The position numbers and the translations under genes were made by a program. Positions 28,977-40,732 of a DNA stretch of 64,000 bases are shown here, piece by piece (position 1 is the stretch's first letter; each line of letters begins with the position of its first letter). The stretch is from Bryopsis sp. KO-2023 (Eukaryota; Chlorophyta; Ulvophyceae; Bryopsidales; Bryopsidaceae), in the NCBI GenBank assembly GCA_030272585.1, contig BSYQ01000001.1:11051001-11115000 (forward strand), written 5' to 3'. A model generated the notes under the pieces. The model did not search any database, was not told where the DNA came from, and saw only the letters and a program-made list of their open reading frames with translations.

Positions 28977-30331
28977 TTACTGTTCTATGTTGTAGAAGAT
29001 GTTGGAATCGTCCTTTGCATCAAACCTGAGAGATTACAGACAGACATGTAAGCAGACTGGACAATCACTGGACAGATAGTACCTCAACAGCAAGCTTGAT
29101 CCAGAATTTAATTAAGAATTAAGAACAAAACGTGAAACAACTTACACAGAGATTGGAACGGGCTTTGCCAAAGGCATGTCCGGTGACAAGAAGGTAGGGC
29201 CACCGTCCGTTCCAGCGTCGTTACCCATGAGATATTTCTCATACTTGGGTACCCAGAAGCCGTGCTTGCACAGACCAATAGAATCCACGCCGACGAACCT
29301 GATCGTCAAAACGTGCATGTCAGGATATGCAAGCAGAAACGGGAAGGCGGGCTTTCTTGAATTTCCTGATGTGCATCTTGTCGTTCAAGCGAGCGATCCT
29401 TACCAGTCAGGAGAAGGTGCAGCCATCGAAACCAGTGAAAGGTAAGGGTACTTCTTAGTGACGTCAAAGGTGCCCGTGTGCTGGCAAGTACCATCCATCG
29501 CGCTACATGGATAGCTCAAGAAGTTGCCGCAAGACCCGTATTTGGCGCACTTCGAAACCTACGTCTGGATCCACACGAACAATTCAATCCCTCGGAAGAG
29601 ATGTGCTTTTGCATTTTTACAGATGGAGTATCAGCAGACGCCTTTCGAGTTGAGTGTCGAGACGGTTTCGGAGGCCCACCTGAAGGGTAGAGCATTCTCC
29701 CGTTTCCGCCACTTGTTTCACACCATCGGTCGAGATGCCTCCGATTTTGAACACGGATGCCCTGAAAAACGATTCCACAGCGAATGTTAGCAGGGTTTCA
29801 CGAAAGCAGCACAATACTCAGGTCTTTCGCTCAACAACATTGAACTTACGCTCTGTTGTGAGTGGTTCCGCAGAGAGGGCTCCAGTGTGCGCTGGACGGG
29901 TAGTCCCTTGGGTGGGTCATGGAATTCCAGTCGCAGTCGTTCACAACAGTGTACTGAACGTTTTTCCAACATGGAATTTTCTTGCTCTGCAAAAAGTTTT
30001 GACGTTAGGAAAACATAATCGCTAAGGAGCCCACCAACCGTTGCAGCACCGAAAGAAGCAACCCACACCTGCAATTTGAACTTCTTGACCAGCTGATGCT
30101 TCACGAAAAAGCCTTGCTTCCCGTTGTGTTGCCCACCTGCGCATCGAAAATAGATTTTGAATATGCTTTCTTTTCCGCGATTTTTCGCGCGCAACACAGG
30201 AAATGGCGACAGAGCCCCAACTCGTTGAAATCGTATTTCAGCTGAGGAGCACACCCACCGAATCTCGTGGCATCGCAGCATGCACCCAGCAGGGCAATGG
30301 TCAGAACAGCTGCCGCAGAAAGGGACATCAT
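28977..30331 (-). CDS. Secreted spondin-domain protein with cysteine-rich insert
   Basis: Predicted extracellular matrix or cell-surface protein. Seven exons (30331-30259, 30136-30069, 29986-29850, 29761-29680, 29558-29404, 29298-29146, 29025-28977) join in frame to 238 residues. Residues 1-20 form a signal peptide (MMSLSAAAVLTIALLGACC). The rest fits the Spondin_N fold: YTVVNDCDWNSMTHP, DYPSSAHWSPLCGTTHN, GVKQVAETG, a hydrophobic LSLVSMAAPSPDWFVGVDS, and the characteristic acidic ending NDAGTDGGPTFLSPD. In known spondin domains the last two segments bind a divalent cation. Unusual here is a cysteine-rich insert (KCAKYGSCGNF, then PCSAMDGTC) between the two halves, replacing the usual hydrophilic loop. 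Metal binding and matrix role are family inferences. Confidence 0.82.
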
Positions 30332-30418
30332 CGTCGTCGTCGTCGAATTGGTCGAAGAGTGCTCTATAGATCACTCGCCGGAAGTTTTTTCGTTGATGTT
30401 TTCCTGCCGCATCCCTCT

Positions 30419-30428
30419 GTTTATATAC
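30419..30428 (-). promoter_or_regulatory. Candidate TATA box of the spondin-domain gene
   Basis: On the minus strand the sequence reads GTATATAAAC about 90 bases upstream of the start codon at 30331. That is a plausible distance if the 5' UTR is about 60 bases. No transcript data support it. Confidence 0.4.
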
Positions 30429-32137
30429 CCACGCAAGCCATCGCAGGGATTCCTCGCGAGAAGTGCCATTTGTTTCTGTGTGGGTGACGAGAGGGGGAAA
30501 ACACCAACAGCAGGTTTGGATGTTGGGCCGACCGTTACGGCATGCATCGCACGATGCGTCGTACTCGGGGGATTGTCGTGATGAGAAAACTTGGCCCAGA
30601 ACCCCTTGGACGGTTGTTGTGGCCTAGATTTAGCCATTTGAATATTTTCTTGGGCAGCAAGATTGAAGGCGTTTTTTCTGCTTGCTTTGAAATTCTGAAA
30701 TGAGTCAATCTCCCCATCTCCTATGGTCACTTTTGGCGAATGGCAATCCTGCGACTTACTTCAGGGTTTGTGGGATTTTATTTACACCTGGTGGTGAATT
30801 AAATTAAAAGTTAAATTTCAATTTCGGATAAAACTCTGAGGCAGCCTATTATATTGTTGACACCCAAGCTGCTAGTTCAGTGCTGTGCTTCCCCACTGCT
30901 GCCCTCAGGTATTGTTATTAACCATGCATGCCATCATACTTTTTTATGAGAAACACCATGTGCTCCCTGTGGGTGAGCAGAGGGGCAATGTTAGAGTTCT
31001 CGACCACTGCAATATGTCTTTAATCTTTTAGAGTTATTTTTTCCAGGGTGTGAAGTTTGGAGGCAAATATTCTAGAAGGTCATTCTGGTGTTGAATTCTG
31101 TGAACTCATCTCCACCTCAAACAGAAGAGCAAGCAAAGAGCATAGTCAGTTGCCCACAAAAAACCACTCGGTAGTTTTTGTTTTTGTTAAGGAAATCAAA
31201 GTTTACAGAGTGTGCTTCCCTTGCAACGAATCTCTCAACGACGGCCCCTCCACCAAATCCATACCAAAAGGGCCCTCATTCCAGCCAGTATTTAGCGAGC
31301 TTTAACCTTTGTCAAGCTCCCACCAACTCAAAGATTTGCACAGGCACTCCTCCATATCTCCACCTGAGCCAAGTACCAAGATTCCCCCACGATGAATTTC
31401 GACCAGCATAATGAACCATAGAAGAGTTGGGAGCCACAGTCTATATGATTCTCCTCCAGCATTTCATCAGAAAAACCATTTCAACCCCTCGGTTGGAATG
31501 CAAAGAGGATCTGATAGCTCCATTTGAATGCATGCACCACACTGACAACTGAAGAAAATTCTGAAGTGAGAATCCCAGCTGTTGTGAAATGGAGCTTTCT
31601 TTCTATTCTCTTTTTTCTCCTCAAACAAACACTGGAAAATAAACTCAAGACAGCTCCACTCGGTCTCTTCTGTGTAGATTCAATATTTTTCTGCACTCTG
31701 CAGAGATTTTTGTCCAATTTTTCACCTGGCACTAACGATAATGCCTCCTCAATCTCGAAAACCGTTCTAAGAAACCCATCCATTCGCAGCAACCCTTGGC
31801 AACTCTTTTAAGTTTTTCCCTCTTTTTTCCGAGACCTTTTCGATGGTCATTTTCTTTTTTGCAATGGCTTTTTTCATCTTTTTTCGGTTTTTTTGAGCCA
31901 TTTTTTTGTGGGTGCGCGTGGGGTTGATACTTTTCCTTGCTTGAAGAACAAGAAGTCGTTTTCAGGACAGACAGAACTAGATTAAGAGAAAAGAATTTTC
32001 GTCGCTCATTCTTTTCTTTCTTGTTTCTGCCATTCGAGCCCATTTTCGAGAATTTTCATTCTTCCATTTTCTTTTGTCCTTGTGGAAATTCCTAAAAGCA
32101 ATCTCCACCCTTCCTCTCAAGTTTTTTCCCCCTGGAC
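30429..32137. other. Intergenic, about 1.7 kb
   Basis: Between the spondin gene promoter and the stop codon of the probable nuclear protein gene (minus strand). Part is the latter's 3' UTR. Homopurine/pyrimidine patches occur near 31800-31900. No gene recognised. Confidence 0.5.
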
Positions 32138-35100
32138 TTAACCCCGCCCCGAAGCCTCCTGGTCGCATTCCATGGCAGCCCAATCGGAACAAACATTTTC
32201 CAGGATGTTCTCCGCTGCTTTCCTCAGTCGTCGAACCTCCAGCAGCAAATCACCCCGCCCTTGTTTGAGGGCTTCACTGTGCATAAGGAGAGCCATCGAC
32301 CAAAGGTCTGATGCCCCCTGGAGCGAATCCACTTGCTCTCCTTCGGGAAGAATGGTCCCCCGTGCAACACACCCCTCGATAAACTCCATTCGCTGCTGGC
32401 CGTCATTCTTGAGAAGGTGAAGCAACGGGGTGTCCACCTCCACAAGAGCCTCAACCCGCTGCAATTCACGAAAGCATTTATACAACATCCACCGACCAAC
32501 CAACCTGGTCAACTTCCCACACAGAAAGAAAAAGCAACCGACAGGAGATATTCATACCAATATACAAAGAGAGGCGTCTATATATATGTAAACACCTGCT
32601 CCAGTTGCTCTCTGAAAAGAAAGAAAAGCCTCTGCATGGCAATTCTGCCAAAAAACAATGCATTATGAATTGCTCAGTGAACACTTACCTCGATCAGCTT
32701 TTGGATGTAAATCACCCCCTCTCGATTTCCCACCCCCGAGCTGCCCGGGCCTTCCCTCAAACCGTTCAGCACATCCTGAAGAGCTGGCAACAACGTTTTC
32801 AACCCTTCCGTGGCTTGCTCCTTGTTGGGCCCCCCCTTCACCACGTTCCTCTTTAATCGCTCGTCGACCAGGTCGAGGAGCCTCTCTGCCAACCGGACCA
32901 CGCAGGTTTGCATGTCTTGCGATCGGTTGTCCCTCTCACTGCCGGGGTACTCGCATTTTCTCTGGCCAGAAATTTCGCCTGACCAAGGAGACTGCAAACC
33001 ACAGAATTAAACTCATGATGTCAGAACTGAGAATTGATGTTCAGGTTTATGATCAGCCGTGCAAGTTGTTTGCAGAAGCAATACCCAGAAAAAAAAATGA
33101 AATGTGAAATGAGCAGGCCGATGTAGCTGCCTCCCAGTGACAGGAAAAAAAGGGCATCATGTTTAATTCTGGAAACTATTTTATTTCCATAGAAGAACGA
33201 GTGCATTGCGCAACGCTCAGGACATTTGAATTACCTTCGATGCAGGGTTAAAGTCGCAGTTAACGAGGTACACGCTCTCCATCCACGAATCCGCCTGTCT
33301 CTGTTTTTCACCTCCCAGCATGTCCTCCTTCTCATTTTTCGCGATTTCCTCCAGGAAATACGCAGTCAATGGCTCCTTTCGCAACCCAATATCATTGCAA
33401 GACACCTGGTCAAACAACAGAATTAAAAAAAAAATCAGTTATTGCAGTGCAAGAACAAAACAAACGTCCCCGACCCCCCCCCAGAAAAAAAAATAAAAAT
33501 AAAAAATAAGTAAATAAAGAATAAGAATGCCATATTTGTTCGAACAAAAAGCAGGGTCAAAGCAGAGCGAAATTCTTTGGAATGCTGTTTCCATACCTTG
33601 TAGGGTGGAGGTGACGAAAAGAGTGTTCCATGTGAAATGAATGCATGCGACGATAAGATGGGCAATTCCACGCATTCGGCATATCCTTGATCTCTAAGGT
33701 ATGTAACCATTTCAATTCCTTCCTCCAGATACATTTCAATCGGCAGTAACTGCACACAGCCAAAACAGAATGAGACAGAAAACCACACAGAGAAAATCCC
33801 AGCCAACGGCCGGACTGTTTCTCGAAATGCTCAACACAAAGCAAACCAGCCAAGGGCAACTTTCTTTAGAAATCAAAATGAGATTTATCCATGCTGAAGC
33901 AAGAAGTGTCCCCACACCTAGTGCCACAGAAATCTGTGGAATGCTAGAAAAGAAAAGGTTCATATTTCTACATATATTCCTCCACAAGACAACTCTGCTG
34001 CGTCTGACCCACAGAAAGATGATGTCTGAGCTTTCCATTCACATACAAAATCCCGAATAATTACCCTTTTTCAATTTTATGCTGAAATTTAAACAAGCAA
34101 AGAACACTTCGTTGAAATCGCACCTGGCCATGCCGCTCAAACGTCCCGAAGATTGCCTGATGGATTCTGTCCAATTTCCTGAGGTTTTCCTCCGTAGCCA
34201 AAGGCTGGAAGATCAAATCACCAGTTCCACAATTGAGCGACCTCAGTCGCTTCGTCTCGAAATGAAACGCCGTTATGTTGGCACCACCTCCCAGTGGAAG
34301 GAAAAAAGTGAACGTCGATGTCCCAGTGCTCTCCACCTGGTTTGCAACAAATTCAGCAGCACCCCGATCAGAAAAAAATCCATCAAACAAACAGCTTTTT
34401 CAAATCTAGAAAAGTCGAAAAATAGAGCTCCCACTTTTACGATCAGAAAGACACACACAAGCAACCCACCTTCATGAACTTCAACAGCGATTCTGGTCGG
34501 TCTGATCTCAACATGAGAGGCAGCATGCTATTGGCCCCATCGTTGACCGCACAACTCAAACCAGGCTCATCGATCGACATTTTCTTTTCGCTGTAGTTTG
34601 GCAGGGTCCCATCTGTGAAGTACAATTTGCCAGTGTTGGATGCCGTGCAAACATCAGTCATTATACTGCCCAAGGTTGCAGAATCCTCGACCGGCTCCTT
34701 CACAACTCTACCATTTTTGAATTTCGTTCTCTGGATACAAACACACACACAAAAAAAATCACTCCCTTCTCATCTTTGGCTAGGGGCAGCTTACTAAAAC
34801 TCGGTCTTTACAGCCCCAAGAAAAAAGCAACAGAAAAGTAATGAACAGGGCAGTCGAACAACAGCCTTGGCAACTCAACGGTCACTGCATCTGCATGGAT
34901 TTTTCATGTGTTGGATATCTGCATGGCCATATTCCGACAGAAATGTATTTGAGCGTGTGGAAAGTCAGGAACGAACCGTGATCAAGCAAGACATTTCTGT
35001 CGCTTCTTCCGAGTTTGCCTCGACCGCTCCATAGCTGGTGGAAGCCATGCTGTCGTAGAGACGCCCCCACACTTGTTCCATGGTGTTGTCCCAATTGCCT

Positions 35101-36649
35101 CGCTTCTTGTCAGAAGGCCTCCACACAATGAACCTCCTGTTCACCAGCTTGAAGAATTCCATATCCTCAGTTGACTTCCAATCTATGTTTCGCACACAGA
35201 AGTGGGGCAATAAGACTCCGACAATAAAATAAAATAAAGACATAACAAATAAAAAATAGTGATATTCTCTCTCCCCCTCTTGAATACAACACATCAATGC
35301 ATCAGGTTTTATTTAATAGTAAAAAAACGGGGGGGTTTTCCCCGTGTGTGCATGTGAAACTAAAAAAGAAAAGGAAGACGGATTAACATTGTGCATACCC
35401 ATCAACAGCTCGAGCATTATCCTAATTGAACTGTACTTGATGTTCACAAAATATGTTCAAAAGACAAAAACAGTCTGCCGAACCTTTCTCGTAGCCTTTC
35501 AGTTTGTCTTCGTCAAATATGTAGGGATCCAGAATGAGGTCTGGATACAGTTCCCGAAGCGAAGCTACATAGTTTCTTGATGCCTGGGGAAAATTCACAA
35601 ACAACGCAGCTGTTTTCAATGACACTTTCCACAAGTGAAAGGAAAATTCCCACATAAAACAATACATACAGGAAAGCACCACCAAGAAAAGAGGCAACAA
35701 CCAAGCATATGGAATTCAACTCCACTCATTAATTCAGGAGCAGCACCCCATCATCCAAACTCACCTCCAAGCATTCCTCCACGGAGAAGCAAATTCTTTG
35801 TCGCGGCCCCACCCCGCCTTCCAGGACTCGCTTGAGAAAAGTGTCATGCGCATATGCAGCCTCCCTGCCCCCCTTTTTTCTCAGCAACAATTTGATCTGC
35901 TTTTCCCAGGCCAAGAACCTCTTCTCTGGGTCCACTGCTCCCTTGGTTTTCGAGAAAAACTCCTCCACTTTCAGACGGTCTGCCTTGGTGGGGGTGGGCT
36001 TTTCGACATTGGGAACTTGACTGCGGCCATTTGACTTTTTTTCCTGGTCAAAAATCGATGTCCTCACAGAAATTATTCAAAGGCTCATGGAATTAGTAAT
36101 AAGAACAATGACTCCCTCTAAATTTCTTCACACTCTCAAGGAAAAAGAGAGGGGGAAGGGAAAAGAACAAAGAAAAAAGCAATCACTGACTCCGTCGTCT
36201 TCGACAGGCTTTGCGTCTGACAACGATCATCCCACAAAGAAGGTGTGGCGGTTGGCTAGTGAGTTCCCGCAAAACGCTAAAGTCGTCAGATTGTCGTCCA
36301 TCCAATCATCCAACCACCATCACCCCCATTACTGCTTTCCTCTCGGTTACACTAACACGCCGACTGATCGCGCCACTACCTTTGCTGCATCCTTTTTCCG
36401 CTTGGGGGCTCGGTTTGGCAAAGGGTGTTGCGGCGCTCGTTTCCTCGATGCTCTCATTCTCGCCGGCCGATTCTGCTCGGTTGATAATGATGGGCCCGCA
36501 TCACCGCCCCGTTGCAGTCTCGCGCTCCTTCTGATCGTCCCTTGCGCGACGGCGTGTGATGATTTCGCTCCAGCACCTCTGGACGCTTCCTCCTTCGCCA
36601 CCTTCGATCTACGAAAACAGGCAACGAGACACCTTGAGCACCCAGCCAA
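32138..36649 (-). CDS. Large unknown protein with nuclear localisation signals
   Basis: Ten exons: 36649-36380, 36043-35765, 35583-35484, 35182-34977, 34730-34470, 34336-34124, 33749-33597, 33405-33235, 32991-32689, 32458-32138. They join in frame to 758 residues. The N-terminus carries RRSARLQRG and KRKKD, typical nuclear import motifs; the exact start Met (36649 or an internal one) is not certain. Later parts include WEKQIKLLLRKKGGREAAY, RRFIVWRPSDKKRGNW, PLGGGANITAFHFETKR, IEMYLEEGIEMVTYLRDQ and a Leu-rich helical C-terminus (RLAERLLDLVDERLKRN). No helicase, kinase, RRM, SET or nuclease signature was seen. Most junctions are phase 0 with good GT-AG sites, so the model is credible although the function is unknown. 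A chromatin or DNA-metabolism role is only a guess from the signals. Confidence 0.7.
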
Positions 36650-37233
36650 GCCGACGAGGTCGGTCCGAGGAACAAGCTGCTATGTGCCACTTGTTTGGAG
36701 TGTATTTATTGTGGGCCCACCTCCGTCGCGTCATGACGACCATCGTTCTGTGTGAATGCAGAAGTTGCGCGCGCGAGTTCTCAGGACCGAATCGTTGACG
36801 GTGTTCGGTTATGCAGACTCGCGTCGTGGTTCGCAACCGATTGGGCATTATCCTGCTCGCATCATTGAATCTTCATTTTCGAAAAATTATGTCAAGAGTG
36901 GCAATGCCCCCAGAGTGGGTCGAAATCGCTGCTTGCTTATTTTCAAAGACGACGAACCAACCAACAAAAGAAGACTGAATAAACAACGACGAAAAACACT
37001 GAATCTCTTGAAAAGCCTCAACAATTTTGTTGCCTCGGTCGCATATCTTTCTTTTCAGCAGCACTTCCTTTCCACACACACCCTCAACACTAAGCCAAAC
37101 CTCGAACGAAAAAATCTAGTTCAGAATGAACCCCTCAAAATTCTCACCTCCCTGAACTTTCCCTCTTCCATTTTCAAAAAACCCAATCCCTACACCTTCA
37201 TTCATTGAACTCGTTTGCTGGCAATTTTCTCTG
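36650..37233. other. Intergenic between unknown nuclear gene and methyltransferase
   Basis: About 580 bases on the 5' side of the unknown gene and the 3' side of the methyltransferase (both minus strand). No recognisable feature. Confidence 0.5.
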
Positions 37234-40200
37234 TCAAGAAGATTCAACGGGCGCCTGTTTTGCAGCCACTATGAGGCTGTGGAGAAGAATTCCAGTGGCA
37301 ACACTGACATTTAAGCTATCCAATTGAAACTCTTTGTTGGCTTCTGGCGCAGCACTCTCGATTTTCACAAAAGCTTCACAAGCTTGTTTCACGGTTGTTC
37401 TCAGGCCATAGCCCTCGTTCCCTGCAATAAAGGAGCAAGAAAGTTCAAAATCTTTCATGTATCCTCAGCCACAGAAGCACCAATGGAAATTATAGGGCGC
37501 AACACCCCTTGCCTTCCAAACTGAAAGGAAAAAGAAAAACTACACAATGAATTGCAGTGTAGTCCATGATTTTCCCTCAAGGAATCCCAACCACGCTGTT
37601 TTTTCTTCATCGTGACCAGAGCTCCACTTCATGCAACGCTTTTTTCATGTTAAAAAAGATATTCTTCGTTGAAGCAAATCCTGACAGGGCATTTTCAAGC
37701 CTCATATGGGCAGAGTTTCTTTTCTTCCTTGCATTTGCACCCACCAACCACTAAAACCACAGGCTTCGTCGGTCTGAATTCACCACAAGGGGTAGCATCT
37801 GGGGAGGCGGCTGCCCCAACCACCAGCCAACCTCGCTCCTGGGCTTCCACCAAAAACTGTTGCATTTTCACGCAGGAATGAACGGGGAAAAACTCCATGA
37901 CCCCAGCGCTAACCTTACTGACAGCAGCACTCAGGGAGGCTGAGTTTTTGGCAGAGACAATTATCCCGGTGGTGCCCAGAAAATAGGCAGACCGAATAAT
38001 TGCCCCCAAGTTTTGCTGTAAAAGAAGACACAAATAGTTATGGACCATAGTTATATGGGGAACGCTATGTTCTATATAATTGTTTTAGCACCCTTTTGAC
38101 CGCTGAGGAAGGGGGAGAGGCACCCCTAATAACTTTTTCCCAGCAGGAGTGGTTTTCCATGACCAGGAAAGCTTTCTAGAAAAAAAGCAAGCACTCACAG
38201 GATCTTTGACTTCGTCGAGGGCCAACCAAACGGGCGGTTTGCTGCCAGCATATGTTGATGCCCTAGGAAGCTCCAATAATGGGACATACTCTAGTGGAGA
38301 GCAGTCCAATGCAAGACCCTGGAGCCGGCACAACACCCAACCAAACATTCAGACATCACGAACATACAGTCAGACAGTTGAACCATCCCTGAAACACAAA
38401 CAATATCTGCACTATCAGACTATCAGTTCAACTCTGGCAATTTTTCTCTTGGGAAGACAGTGAGAAGCACTTTCAAACCCCATCACTGAAGTCGATGGCT
38501 GTTTCTTTCTTACATTAAAAGAAGAAGAAAAAGAAAATCACAAAAAAACAGGATCCTCTGACCTGATGCGGTCTGTTATCCACAACCATGTTCAAATCGT
38601 GTTTCGTCACGTATTCGACCCCCACTCCCAATGCGCCGGCTTTAGAGATGGCATCATCAACAGCATGAGCCTCTTTCCTTTTCTTCGGTTGCAGGCCCTC
38701 TTGCACATACAGCTTGTGCACTTGACGTCTGGACGCACCAAATTTTTCCACAAATTTTCACAAATCAAACCGGCATATCTGGTTTCAAAGAGAAATGCCT
38801 TCCACCCCCCTCACCCCACATTGAACAATGCTTCTTTTCATGTGAGAAAAGAAACACAGAAAATATTTTCTACCACAGGAAATTCTTTACCACTGGGTTT
38901 AATAGTCCTTTTTAAATGAAAAATTCCTAATAAAAATAAATTCTCTCTCATCACACATACATTCAAGTTGAAAAAGGGTCTCCAATTCTTTACCTCCAAG
39001 CTTTCAGTGCACCAGTAACAGGGGAAACCCCATAGATCAATTCCCCGACGATCTGTTCTCTTAATTTGAAGGATTGTTCCTCATTTTCATCATTGCTCCA
39101 CGATCCTCCCCGTCTGTTATCGCCCCAGTCAGACCGCCCCCTGAATGCATTGATTTAAAATTAAAAAAAACAACAACAGTGAGCACAATAGCCCTAAACT
39201 TACAGCTTCTTGTTTTAAGCTTTTCTTCTTCCTCTGACCATAAGAATTTCAATGCTAGAAAAGGCAGTTGAACCTTCCAGGCCAAAAAAACAAACCCACC
39301 AGAAAGAGGTAGAGAACATTTCTCCAGGTATATTAAACAAAACCCTTTTTTTCTCTAAAGCAAGGGTAAAGGAGTGCTGGAGTTTCCAGTTGTACTAGGG
39401 TTACCTTGCCCCTCTGCTCGAGCTATCCTTCCACGTCGAGCGAGGTCTGTTTGATCGATCTTCACCCCCCCTCCTTGAGCTTTTCCATGACTGACTGGGA
39501 CCCTTCCTACCCCCACGCTGATCCCCTCCATGCCCCCTCCATGGCTGACCAGAATTTCTCCTGTTTCCCTGATCCCGATCATCGTTTCGCCCCCATGTCT
39601 GTCTTGGTTCGTCCCTTTTCGATTCCTGGTCTCCACTGTAGCTTTCGTCTTCATCGTCCCATTCAGAGTAGTATGATTGGTCTTTTGAATTGGATGGACC
39701 GCTGGAGGTAGGCCCTCGGTTTTGTCGGCTTGATTTTCGCCCAGCGCGTTCTTCAAGAAAAGATTCGTAAGAGGAGTCCGACCGGGACCTATGCCACTGC
39801 ACAGTTACTCTGTGAAATTCATTCAAACATGAAAAAAAAACTTGGTTGCCCAACTATGCACATTTATTGGGTTTATCATCCACCCCCTGTTGATTCTAAT
39901 GAAGTCTCAATGTAAAACTTCGCTTCTGTTTCCAGATTAAAATGAGCTGCTCTTTGGGGTCTGAAACACACCCATTCGGTTTTGGCCATAGAAAACCCTT
40001 CTTGGGAAAGACAATGGCTGTTTTTTTCATTCTAAGGTCGCATTAGTCCTTCCAAACATATGGGTCTCAGAGCAAAACAAACGGAATGCCAAAATCACCC
40101 ACCCTTGTGCAGTTGTTCTGGAGCATGCTCTTCTGGGTTCAGTGACTCCACCATTTCTTTGTCGAAAAACGCAGGACCTTTGCGTAGATTGCAGTCCGAC

Positions 40201-40581
40201 TGGGAACTGACCTGACACTCCAAACAATGATGATTATTATCATTAAAACGAACCTGGATCAAACTCAGGAGGGCTTGAAGGTATCAGGAGCAACATCAAG
40301 CTACTTTTTTTTTTTGGAGTTTGCATGTTTGGGAGGAGGGGCCCAAAAAAATCAAGCATGCTTTTGATCGGTTACATGAGGCCAAAAAAAGAGAAAGGGC
40401 AGACAGGAAAGCAGCATATAGCCTCACAGCGAAGTGCTCGTGGGAAGATTCCCCGACACAGATCCGCCGCCATATTGGGGTGTAGAATTTCAATCGTGGG
40501 GGAGAAGCGACGTCTGCCGCCGAGAGTTGGAAGAAACAGCGCGGGAACGAAAACCAAGAGTGCATTCCAGCGAAATGACAT
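37234..40581 (-). CDS. SPOUT 2'-O-ribose rRNA methyltransferase, MRM1/RlmB type
   Basis: Likely methylates a guanosine of organellar large-subunit rRNA with S-adenosylmethionine. Eight exons (40581-40428, 40211-40103, 39788-39405, 39140-38994, 38728-38563, 38318-38199, 38015-37745, 37421-37234) join in frame to 512 residues. The C-terminal SpoU domain has all three motifs: QNLGAIIRSAYFLG, VVLVVGNEGYGL and LDSLNVSVATGILL. A substrate-binding domain precedes it (ELIYGVSPVTGAL, then KAGALGVGVEYV). The N-terminal 90 residues are Arg-rich and could target an organelle. A long RG/Asp-rich low-complexity stretch follows (RGHGGDQRGGRKG, EWDDEDESY), as seen in some plant MRM1-like proteins. The first two exons rest on splice phase alone, and an upstream in-frame ATG at 40734 exists. 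The start faces a divergent gene 151 bp away. Confidence 0.87.
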
Positions 40582-40732
40582 CAAAATGAAGCCCACGTCA
40601 TTCTGTGGTGGGCTTGATCCGACCGAACCGACGCAGAGCCAACCCTTCAAAGAGAAGAAAATAACGCTGGTGAGGTGAGCACGCCCCGTTCCGTTATCTC
40701 TGTCTAAAAATTTCTTTACTCGGTGGCTGATC
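40582..40732. promoter_or_regulatory. Very short divergent promoter
   Basis: Only 151 bases separate the predicted start codons of the methyltransferase (minus) and the unknown gene at 40733 (plus). Both promoters and 5' UTRs must share this space or overlap the coding parts. No TATA box is evident. Confidence 0.45.

Noticed and set aside
36087-36755. 222-codon plus-strand frame opposite the first exon of the unknown nuclear gene
   Set aside because: Antisense shadow; no recognisable motif and the minus-strand exon has NLS motifs and in-phase splicing.
39355-39756. Alternative reading frame of the RG-rich methyltransferase exon
   Set aside because: It stays open, but only the other frame (DSSYESFLEERAG, then RG repeats) joins in phase to the next exon (39140-38994).
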